From positions 1 through 20,166 of the forward strand of contig JBGAQU010000048.1 of NCBI GenBank assembly GCA_044220535.1: a stretch of DNA of 20,166 nt. The letters are read 5' to 3'. The notes under the pieces were generated by a model, which was not told the DNA's origin, made no database searches, and was given only the letters and a program-made list of their open reading frames with translations. Below, piece after piece: positions 14,287-20,166 of the stretch. The number at the start of each line of letters is the position of its first letter. The first letter of the stretch is position 1. Position numbers and translations under genes: made by a program. The DNA is from JBDHTS01 sp044220535. GTDB taxonomy: Bacteria > Pseudomonadota > Alphaproteobacteria > Micavibrionales > Micavibrionaceae.

Positions 14287-15115
14287 GATAAGACACTTTT
14301 ACCTGATAATAGCGCTGACGTTTTATAGCACATTTGCGTTTGCCGCCGAAACCCTTCCCGCGCCCGATGTCATCACCCCGCCCAAGGCGGATTTCGCCGA
14401 ATTGCGCTTGATCAACACCGTGACGATCCGCCGCGTCATCGATCCGCTACGGCTTGAACTGACGGATGGGCAGATGCTGCAGCTTTCAGGTATCGACATC
14501 CCCGAGATGAACGCGCAGGAACCTGGCGATGTCGCCGTTGCCGTCTCGGTGTTTCTGAAAGACATGCTGGAGAACAAACAGGTTCATTTGTACCAGACCA
14601 AGGACGCCGACACCGGCCGCCAGAACCGGATGGGATATCAGCTGGCGCAACTGGAGAAAAAAGACGGCGATGTCTGGGTCCAGGGCATCCTGCTCGCCAA
14701 CGGCCTCGCCCGCATCTGGCCTTCCGCCCGTAACCCGGAAATGGCAAAACAGATGCTGGCTATTGAAACCGAGGCGCGGGAAAAGAAGCGCGGGCTGTGG
14801 GCCGATCCAAAATACGCCCTCCTCACCCCCGAAACCGCCGGTCAGTCTCTGCACAGTATGGCTATAGTGGAAGGCACCATTCGCGCAGTCGGCGCATCGA
14901 ATAATAAAACTTACCTGAATTTCGGCCCCGACTGGCACACGGATTTCACCATTGGGATCACACCGGATATTAGACGGAAACTGATGGCTGCCAGCAGCAA
15001 CCCGCAGGACCTCGCCAATCGCAAGGTGCGGGTGCATGGATGGGTGGAAGATTATAACGGGCCGTATATTGAATTGGTTGATCCGGCTTGGATGGAAATT
15101 TTGCCGAAGCAGTAA
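14285..15115 (+). CDS. Secreted thermonuclease-like (SNase-fold) protein
   Basis: A protein of the staphylococcal-nuclease family with a signal peptide (MIRHFYLIIALTFYSTFAFA, cleaved before AETLP). The SNase core reads LTDGQMLQLSGIDIPEMN, then TGRQNRMGYQLAQL and VQGILLANGLARIWP. D71 and E74 match SNase D40 and E43, but the position of catalytic R35 is Q66. Activity may therefore be altered or lost. About 80 further C-terminal residues (from IVEGTIRAVGASNNKTYLNFG) look like a small beta domain seen in related bacterial proteins. ATG 14285 is chosen because it begins the signal peptide; the open frame upstream to 14114 lies inside the opposite gene. Ends 21 bp before a convergent gene. Confidence 0.85.
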   Translation: MIRHFYLIIALTFYSTFAFAAETLPAPDVITPPKADFAELRLINTVTIRRVIDPLRLELTDGQMLQLSGIDIPEMNAQEPGDVAVAVSVFLKDMLENKQVHLYQTKDADTGRQNRMGYQLAQLEKKDGDVWVQGILLANGLARIWPSARNPEMAKQMLAIETEAREKKRGLWADPKYALLTPETAGQSLHSMAIVEGTIRAVGASNNKTYLNFGPDWHTDFTIGITPDIRRKLMAASSNPQDLANRKVRVHGWVEDYNGPYIELVDPAWMEILPKQ

Positions 15116-15136
15116 TATTGATTTTACAGCAGGCGA

Positions 15137-16120
15137 TTATATGGGACCCTGCCTAAACAGCTCTGTCATCTCAGCTTTTAAAATATCCTTCTGCTTTGTC
15201 AATTCATCTACTGACAAGCATTCACCTAAACGGCCCAACTCTTCCATCCTGACATTAACCCAGTCCGCTTCATCCTGATGCGTCCGTAATTGCGCAGGCC
15301 CCAAGATACTATCAAAATCCTTAAACCCTATTCCTTCAACCGTACCATATTTGGCCCTTGTTTCCGGCAGGTTGCATACATAGCTCCATTCATTGTCGCT
15401 CAGCGTATGCCTCTCAGGAATATCCTTCGGGCCAAATCCGCAATGAAACGCAGGCATGGCCAGGACAGACAGGTTTACAGGGTTTTTATGCTTCAAAATC
15501 CGGGCAATGCTTTCTTCCCATATAAGGCAGCCGCGCGCAAGACCCGCGACATGGGCATTGCCGCATTGCTGTATAATGATACGTGCGCCACAATCATTAA
15601 AAAACGGAATGATCGATTGCGATATAAGCCGGTTGCGGACAAACATGCCCTTGGCATGCTTCGCATCAATGCGTCCCGCCTTTTGCCCGGTGATCTCCTG
15701 GACGGCAGGGTCGTCCATATCCAAGTCACGGCTGAATATATTCCGCGCCGCATCGTTAAACCGGGCCGGGATTTGATGCCTTAAAAGGAAATGAAGCCAT
15801 GTCGCTTTACTATGATATGATTCTTCATATTCCAAAAACCCCAACATTGTTTTGATCGACAGAACACCTGCCTTGTCATTCGCCTTTAACCAAACAGGCG
15901 TCAGTTTATCCGCTTCACCCCAACGAATGTCCCTATATTTCTGTTCAAGCAGATTGTGCGGCTGTTCAATACAAACGCCCACACTTTCACGTCGTTTCAC
16001 CATCTCTGTAAACAGGATGTGATGGAGTGTATGCGATACAAATTCATGATTTTCACCTGCCAGCACAACCAACGGCACATCACGCATCCCCTCACGGTCC
16101 AGTGCCGCACGTCGCGCCAA
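15137..16120 (-). CDS. GENHE-motif protein, possibly TIKI/EreA-ChaN-like
   Basis: The function is not established. An early strand VPLVVLAGENHE (GENHE 22-26), VGVCIEQPHN (E52), and a late IIIQQCGNAHVAGL (H190) resemble the pattern of the EreA/ChaN/TraB (TIKI) superfamily, where Glu and His pairs bind metal or substrate. That assignment is tentative. No signal peptide or membrane segment is seen, so it is probably cytoplasmic. The start used here is TTG at 16120; ATG 16087 (GMRDVPLV) is an alternative. The frame stays open to a TGA at 16169-16171, and a second frame upstream encodes an Ala/Arg-rich helix (DDEAVAILRSARGFARR). The N-terminus may therefore be frameshifted or mis-started. The gene is AT-richer than its neighbours. 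It converges with the nuclease gene. Confidence 0.6.
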   Translation of the reverse strand: MARRAALDREGMRDVPLVVLAGENHEFVSHTLHHILFTEMVKRRESVGVCIEQPHNLLEQKYRDIRWGEADKLTPVWLKANDKAGVLSIKTMLGFLEYEESYHSKATWLHFLLRHQIPARFNDAARNIFSRDLDMDDPAVQEITGQKAGRIDAKHAKGMFVRNRLISQSIIPFFNDCGARIIIQQCGNAHVAGLARGCLIWEESIARILKHKNPVNLSVLAMPAFHCGFGPKDIPERHTLSDNEWSYVCNLPETRAKYGTVEGIGFKDFDSILGPAQLRTHQDEADWVNVRMEELGRLGECLSVDELTKQKDILKAEMTELFRQGPI

Positions 16121-16397
16121 TGCCGCCTGCGCGCAAAACCCCGCGCACTTCTCAGGATAGCAACGGCTTCATCATCTATGTTTGTGTTAAGGATAGGTTT
16201 TGAGGTTCATATTTATTTATTCTTTAAAAAAGGCCTATTCTGGACAATGATTTATATTATGTCAATAATTTTTCACTAACTAAAAAAAATAATAAGAATA
16301 TTATGTTTTTTTAACAAATAACCTCAAAAAATATTGGACATAAATTTTATTAAATGATATGGAAAGACTTCGTTTGTTAGCAACAAGGAGACAAAAT
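16121..16397. other. AT-rich intergenic region
   Basis: A stretch of about 280 bp, strongly AT-rich from 16190 on, between divergent genes. It has several possible -10 boxes (for example TATTAT around 16254) and a TTGGAC (16334-16339) that could drive the following small gene, but no confident promoter pair. No gene or RNA is recognised. Confidence 0.5.
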
Positions 16398-16871
16398 ATG
16401 AGACGCGAATTACAGGATACACAACAGGCTTTTCTTAAAGAAGCTTTGGAAACTGCATTAAAAGACGCTCGTGGTTTAGGAATGGATCGTGGCGGAATAT
16501 TCGGCACAAGTGCTGGTTGGGAAAATAAAGCAAAAATTATGCAGGGTGTTAGAATTGGCAGCTTTATAACCATGACCGATGACGGCAAAGCTTTTTGGGT
16601 AGATATCAGTGGAAATACAGCTGAATCTCATAAAGCAAATGAGGCTGGAGAGTTTCCACCCCAAAGTATCCCTGCCTTGCTTAAAAAAGCAGGCTTCGAT
16701 CTGAGCGGTGTCCAATTGGTCAATGGCGGAAACATCGGTCATGCCTCGGCCGCAGGCTGGCAGCTTACAGCCATGACCTGGAAAATTGATTTGGCCAGCT
16801 TGCCTGCCGCAGTCAAGCAAAAGCTTGACACCCCAAAACCCGTTAAAGCTCCGGCTCCAACGCCAGTTTGA
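16398..16871 (+). CDS. Small protein of unknown function
   Basis: No family recognised. I chose ATG 16398 because AAGGAG lies at 16385-16390, ideally spaced; an upstream ATG at 16359 lacks this. The 157-aa product is soluble. It begins with a charged helix (RRELQDTQQAFLKEALETAL), followed by a Gly-rich middle (GMDRGGIFGTSAGWENKAK). Next comes a likely beta region (VRIGSFITMTDDGKAFWVDISG) and then IPALLKKAGFDLSGVQLVNGG. It ends in a Pro/Lys/Ala tail (TPKPVKAPAPTPV). There is no signal peptide or membrane helix. Codon use is AT-richer than in pgk and the M48 gene, which may mean recent acquisition. Confidence 0.7.
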   Translation: MRRELQDTQQAFLKEALETALKDARGLGMDRGGIFGTSAGWENKAKIMQGVRIGSFITMTDDGKAFWVDISGNTAESHKANEAGEFPPQSIPALLKKAGFDLSGVQLVNGGNIGHASAAGWQLTAMTWKIDLASLPAAVKQKLDTPKPVKAPAPTPV

Positions 16872-16881
16872 ATATAACTAA

Positions 16882-16920
16882 AATCATCCTGAGCGCAGAT
16901 TTTATGTGTTCAGGATGATT
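16882..16920. terminator. 11-bp inverted repeat after the small gene
   Basis: AATCATCCTGA (16882-16892) pairs perfectly with TCAGGATGATT (16910-16920) around a 17-nt spacer, 10 bp after the stop codon. No T-run follows, so it is at best a weak terminator. It may instead be a decayed relative of the palindromic repeats. Confidence 0.45.
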
Positions 16921-17002
16921 ACATTATGAATATATGGCAGGTTAAGTTTCTTGCCCGCACTGCAAAAAAATGCCACGAATATCCTTCTAACCGGAGGAAT
17001 TC

Positions 17003-18208
17003 ATGAGCTTTAAGACCATCAGCGATATCGACGTCAAAAACAAAACCGTGCTGCTGCGCGCCGACCTGAACGTGCCCGCGAAGGATGGCAAGGTGACGGA
17101 TACGACGCGGATTGACCGGCTGAAACCCACCGTCGATGCGCTGGTCAAGGGTGGCGCGAAGATCGTGGTTCTGTCCCATTTCGGGCGTCCGAAAGGCGGG
17201 CCGAGCGATGAATTCTCCATGAAATTCCTGACCCCTGCCCTGGAAAAATCCTGGGGGCATACAGTGGCTTTCGCCGAAGATTGCATTGGCGCGAAGGCGC
17301 AGGATGCGGTGAAGAAACTCCAGCCCGGCCAGATCGTCCTGCTGGAAAACCTGCGCTTCCATAAAGGCGAGGAAGCGAATGATGCGGCGTTCGTTGCCGA
17401 ACTCGCGAAGCTGGGTGACATCTATGTGAACGATGCCTTCTCCGCCGCGCATCGCGCCCATGCTTCGACCGAAGGCCTCGCACATAAAATGCCTACCGCC
17501 GCGGGTCTATTGATGGAGGAAGAACTGAATGCCCTGTCCGCCGCGCTTGATAATCCGCAGAAACCTGTGATGGCCATTGTCGGCGGTGCGAAAATTTCCA
17601 CCAAGCTGAGCGTGCTCGATAATCTGGTGCGTAAAGTGGATGTGTTGTTTTTGGGTGGCGGCATGGCGAACACGTTTATGCATGCGCAAGGCATTGAAGT
17701 CGGAAAATCCCTGTGTGAAAAAGACATGGCGGACGAAGCGCGCAAGATCATGAAAACCGCGAAAGACAACAAATGCGAGATCATGCTGCCCACCGATCGT
17801 GTCATCGTCGACAAATTCGGCAAAGATGCACCGAATGAAGTGGTGGCCGCCGACAAGATGCCTGCCGACCGCGAAGCCGTCGATATCGGCCCGGGCACGG
17901 TGAAGGCGCTGGAAGAAAAGCTCGCCACCTGTAAAACCGTTCTGTGGAACGGCCCGCTCGGTGTGTTCGAGGTGACGCCCTTCGATAAAGGCACCAATGA
18001 AGCGGCGAAAACAGTCGCAAAACTGACTAAAGCCGGCAAGCTGATCAGCGTCGCTGGCGGCGGTGATACGGTTTCCGCGCTGGAACATGCAGGCTGCATT
18101 GATGGATTCACCTATGTCTCCACCGCCGGCGGCGCCTTCCTAGAATGGATGGAAGGCAAGGAACTGCCGGGTGTCGCGGCGCTGATGACAGCGAAGAAGG
18201 CGGCGTAA
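17003..18208 (+). CDS. pgk: Phosphoglycerate kinase
   Basis: Transfers phosphate from 1,3-bisphosphoglycerate to ADP in glycolysis (cytoplasm). The N-domain substrate site shows LLRADLNVP (R19, D21, N23), LSHFGRPKGG and ENLRFHKGEE. The nucleotide domain has IVGGAKISTK, LFLGGGMANTF, VLWNGPLGVFE, and the GGGDTVSAL loop with STAGGAFLEW. At 401 aa it is the normal length. A strong GGAGG ribosome site lies about 6 nt before the ATG. The usual partner gap is not next to it in this window; the nearest neighbour downstream is the repeat-bounded GIY-YIG gene, 19 bp after the stop. Confidence 0.98.
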   Translation: MSFKTISDIDVKNKTVLLRADLNVPAKDGKVTDTTRIDRLKPTVDALVKGGAKIVVLSHFGRPKGGPSDEFSMKFLTPALEKSWGHTVAFAEDCIGAKAQDAVKKLQPGQIVLLENLRFHKGEEANDAAFVAELAKLGDIYVNDAFSAAHRAHASTEGLAHKMPTAAGLLMEEELNALSAALDNPQKPVMAIVGGAKISTKLSVLDNLVRKVDVLFLGGGMANTFMHAQGIEVGKSLCEKDMADEARKIMKTAKDNKCEIMLPTDRVIVDKFGKDAPNEVVAADKMPADREAVDIGPGTVKALEEKLATCKTVLWNGPLGVFEVTPFDKGTNEAAKTVAKLTKAGKLISVAGGGDTVSALEHAGCIDGFTYVSTAGGAFLEWMEGKELPGVAALMTAKKAA

Positions 18209-18227
18209 TCGTAAACCCCTCTTTACT

Positions 18228-18590
18228 GTCATCCCGCAGCGTAGCGGAGGGATCCGCACAGGCAAAGGCATCGCCATGCATAATTACTATGTGTACATGA
18301 TGTCCAACTGGACAAATAATGTCTTGTACACTGGCATGACGAATAACCTTGAACAGCGCGTTGCTCAGCACCACCAGAAATTAATCCCGGGGTTCACTAA
18401 AAAATACAATGTGGTTAAACTTGTATATTACGAGCATTGTCATGATGTGAACGCGGCCATTGTCAGGGAAAAAGAAATCAAAGATTGGCGGCGGGAATTG
18501 AAGAATGCGCTTGTGGAAAGCATGAATCCGGACTGGAGAGATTTGTTATGTGGATAGTGTGAGGATCCCTCCGCTTCGCTGCGGGATGAC
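18228..18590 (+). mobile_element. GIY-YIG gene enclosed by type B palindrome arms (putative mobile unit)
   Basis: The left arm 18228-18255 (GTCATCCCGCAGCGTAGCGG, ending GGATCC) and right arm 18563-18590 (ending GCGGGATGAC) are reverse complements at 27 of 28 positions. The same arms occur as empty palindromes at 2130-2204 and 12764-12815. The space between them, about 307 bp, is filled almost entirely by one nuclease gene, which ends five bases before the right arm. I interpret it as one 363-bp element. Mobility itself is inferred: no target duplication is obvious. Confidence 0.55.
18276..18557 (+). CDS. GIY-YIG nuclease domain protein (small, single-domain)
   Basis: A 93-aa stand-alone GIY-YIG domain of the YhbQ/URI-like type; related domains cut DNA in UvrC and in intron-homing endonucleases. 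The GIY motif appears as YVY (5-7) and the YIG motif as YTG (18-20) in NNVLYTGMTNNLEQRV. R28 is the conserved catalytic arginine, and the probable metal-binding Glu is E65 in VREKEIKDWRR. The typical ending MNPDWRDL is present. AAAGG about 8 nt before the ATG is a usable ribosome site. The gene is AT-richer than pgk and lies wholly inside the palindromic unit. The natural substrate of this subfamily is unknown to me. Confidence 0.9.
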   Translation: MHNYYVYMMSNWTNNVLYTGMTNNLEQRVAQHHQKLIPGFTKKYNVVKLVYYEHCHDVNAAIVREKEIKDWRRELKNALVESMNPDWRDLLCG

Positions 18591-18610
18591 AATTTTAAAA
18601 ATGGGAAAAC

Positions 18611-18637
18611 AAAAAAATCCCCCTTTGCAGGGGGATT
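18611..18637 (-). terminator. Rho-independent terminator of the DUF2336-like gene
   Basis: On the minus strand: stem AATCCCCC and GGGGGATT (18616-18637) with loop TGCAAA, followed by a run of T (A-run 18611-18617 on the plus strand). It is 28 bp past the minus-strand stop codon. Confidence 0.85.
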
Positions 18638-18665
18638 AAGGTTTGTGATTGCCGTACCAAAAAAC

Positions 18666-19811
18666 TCAGTGAAGATCTTTCCTCCGTGCCAGAACCAGGC
18701 GCGCCGATTCAGGGCGCACGCGGTCGAAATACATCAGCGCGGATAAAAGATCGTTGTGGTTGACCAGCCGTTCGCTGGACCGCATTTTGTGGGTCAACAG
18801 ATAGATGGTCGAAAAATCGCCCTTCTGCATGCTGTAGGCGCGGCACAAAATCGCCAGCTTGCGCCCGCCCTGCTGTTTCAGAACACCGTGAACCTGCCGT
18901 GCGGAGATTCCGGTATAGACGGAGAACATGGCGATAAAATTCCGGATATAGCCTTTTTTCAAGGCATCCATCATCGCCGTCATGTTCAACTGGCCTGTTT
19001 CCTGGCTGCGACGTGCCAGCGCCAGCATATCGTCCGCCGGCATATATTCGCGTTCGCTGGGCGAATACTGCGTTCTTTCGACATGGGCATCGACGAAGTC
19101 CAGGATGATTTCGTCGGTTGCCTTTTCAACATCCGCAGGAATACCGCCGTAAAACGCCTTGATGTAATCCTTCAACTCGCGGCCAACATGCGTATACAGC
19201 CTGCGCGCCAAAGTCGGCGGCATTTCTTCCCGCATCAGCAACGGTTTCGCCAGCTCCGGCGAAACTTCGGCAAGACCGCTCAACACTTCCATCGCGTAGG
19301 AGGTCAGCTTCACCCGTTCATTCTGCGTCAGGGCCAAAGCCGTCCCCGCCTCTTTCGTGCCCGCGAGCACATCGATAATCGGGTCACTGAGATTTTCGCG
19401 CTTCGCAATCGCCTGCCAGTATGCCGGGCCTTGCGACTTCACAATATATATAAGGTCGAGGTCACTCAAAACCGGGCTGTGTTCCAGGATCGGGCTGGCA
19501 ATCTTGATCTCGTCATTCACCATATGCAGGATCAGGCGCAGCGGCACACGGTCCATTTTGGAGAGCCGCTCGGCCAGAACCTGCCGCAGATCCGTTTCCG
19601 CCTGACGCACCAGTGCGATCAGCACGTCGGCAACCAGCTCCTGCTCGCGCTCGGACAGACCGTGCTCCAGCAGATTGGCCATCACGCCTGACAATTCCAT
19701 ACGCGCTTCCGGCTGATTGTCCCGTGCCAGGCCATAGAGCCTGTGGCTGTCATACAGCCGGACGATCAGCGACGCGATATGCGGCGATTTTTCAAAAAGT
19801 CCTAAATCCAT
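18666..19811 (-). CDS. DUF2336-like helical protein
   Basis: A 381-aa, mostly alpha-helical protein resembling the DUF2336 family, which is widespread in alphaproteobacteria and has no settled function. It consists of repeated short helices of HEAT-like character (for example VADVLIALVRQAETDLRQVL, and LSDPIIDVLAGTKEAGTALA). The C-terminal half is conserved-looking (NFIAMFSVYTGISARQVHGV, then AYSMQKGDFSTIYLLTHKM). No signal peptide or membrane segment is present. A GGAG site precedes the ATG by about 7 nt on the minus strand. It has its own terminator and seems monocistronic. The family name is from memory of sequence pattern and is moderately sure. Confidence 0.75.
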   Translation of the reverse strand: MDLGLFEKSPHIASLIVRLYDSHRLYGLARDNQPEARMELSGVMANLLEHGLSEREQELVADVLIALVRQAETDLRQVLAERLSKMDRVPLRLILHMVNDEIKIASPILEHSPVLSDLDLIYIVKSQGPAYWQAIAKRENLSDPIIDVLAGTKEAGTALALTQNERVKLTSYAMEVLSGLAEVSPELAKPLLMREEMPPTLARRLYTHVGRELKDYIKAFYGGIPADVEKATDEIILDFVDAHVERTQYSPSEREYMPADDMLALARRSQETGQLNMTAMMDALKKGYIRNFIAMFSVYTGISARQVHGVLKQQGGRKLAILCRAYSMQKGDFSTIYLLTHKMRSSERLVNHNDLLSALMYFDRVRPESARLVLARRKDLH

Positions 19812-20122
19812 AACCTAACTCCGCCAAAACGCCAGATTTTAATACGGCCCGGGAGGACCGTAAAACCCTCTAAAACCCGCCTTCTGACTTATTTCGAAGA
19901 GAAACGGTTGGTTCCGTTCCTTGTCACACACACTCACAGTTTTACGCCCCAAATATTAGCATTTGGTTAAAAGTGGATAAAAAGCCGTGGACATGGCGGA
20001 TTTCCGCGGTTTTTGGAACAAAACATCACTTTAGGGGCCAAGCGGTGGAAAGGAATTCTTAAGCCTTCACTGATATGATAATATCTAGTGGGTCATCGGG
20101 TTTCAAACTAAAGGGTCAAATC
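19812..20122. other. Intergenic region between divergent genes
   Basis: About 311 bp without a gene. It contains a hairpin-forming stretch 19843-19863 (TACGGCC with GGACCGTA, one mismatch) in the leader of the minus-strand gene. A CCAAAT...ATTTGG-type repeat lies near 19950-19967 and a short GCGGA-TT-TCCGC hairpin near 19999-20010. A weak plus-strand promoter pair is TTCTTA (20056-20061) with TAATAT (20079-20084), spacer 17 bp. Regulatory roles are guesses. Confidence 0.4.
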
Positions 20123-20166
20123 ATGGTCAGTCCTGTCAACGGCGCAGGGTCGCAAGTTTCCGCACT
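20123..20166 (+). CDS. Start of an unidentified gene (3' end outside window)
   Basis: ATG 20123 follows AAGGG (20111-20115) with good spacing and opens a frame MVSPVNGAGSQVSA that runs off the window. Only 14 full codons are visible, too few to name a product. Confidence 0.5.
   Translation, partial: MVSPVNGAGSQVSA

Noticed and set aside
15290..15784. Plus-strand open frame opposite the GENHE-motif gene
   Set aside because: No family features or ribosome site; the minus-strand frame has conserved-looking motifs.
1312..18590. The scattered repeats as a CRISPR array
   Set aside because: Copies are palindromic, far apart and not regularly spaced, and no cas genes are present.
18756..19691. Long plus-strand open frame opposite the DUF2336-like gene
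   Set aside because: His/Arg/Gln-rich shadow; the minus-strand gene has a ribosome site, a terminator and family resemblance.

Overview
This looks like chromosomal DNA from an alphaproteobacterium. The best indicators are a CarD-family regulator close to an alphaproteobacterial-type RpoH (sigma-32), a DUF2336-like protein, a 7Fe ferredoxin of the FdxA type, a SufE, and a moderately GC-rich coding style. The repeat content and some odd proteins would fit a Micavibrio/Rhodospirillales-like lineage, but that is an inference from general resemblance. No rRNA, tRNA, CRISPR array, phage module or recognisable IS transposase is visible.

Layout: (1) 1-2996, plus strand: the 3' part of hisS, an exported protein of unknown function that overlaps the hisS stop, and deoC. 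Two palindromic repeats lie here, one inside the exported protein's signal-peptide region. (2) 2998-4920: sufE (minus) and clpX (plus) diverge from a shared promoter region; clpX ends at a strong terminator. (3) 4945-9935: a palindromic repeat, then a plus-strand run of a DHH/DHHA1 phosphoesterase, a photolyase, an LD-carboxypeptidase, an EamA-type exporter and fdxA. (4) 9998-12747: a regulatory inverted repeat, carD, a PPP-phosphatase-like protein that has lost most metal ligands, and rpoH. (5) 12764-16120: a repeat between convergent rpoH and an M48 lipoprotease, a secreted nuclease-like protein whose start codon overlaps that of the protease head to head, and a GENHE-motif protein. (6) 16121-20166: an AT-rich stretch with a small orphan protein, pgk, a GIY-YIG nuclease gene lying exactly between two arms of the genome repeat, a DUF2336-like gene, and the first 14 codons of another gene.

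Most genes are housekeeping: translation (hisS), glycolysis and deoxyribose catabolism (pgk, deoC), Fe-S biogenesis and electron transfer (sufE, fdxA), proteostasis and heat shock (clpX, rpoH, M48), murein recycling, DNA repair and transcription control (carD). The most unusual theme is the repeat family. All members have GTCATCCC/GGGATGAC ends and an inner GGATC. They occur as empty palindromes of about 50-120 bp (1312-1399, 2130-2204, 4945-5061, 12764-12815) and once as a 363-bp unit (18228-18590) whose interior is a complete GIY-YIG nuclease gene. This suggests a nuclease-carrying parent element with short non-coding derivatives. The other striking item is the degenerate phosphatase between carD and rpoH.
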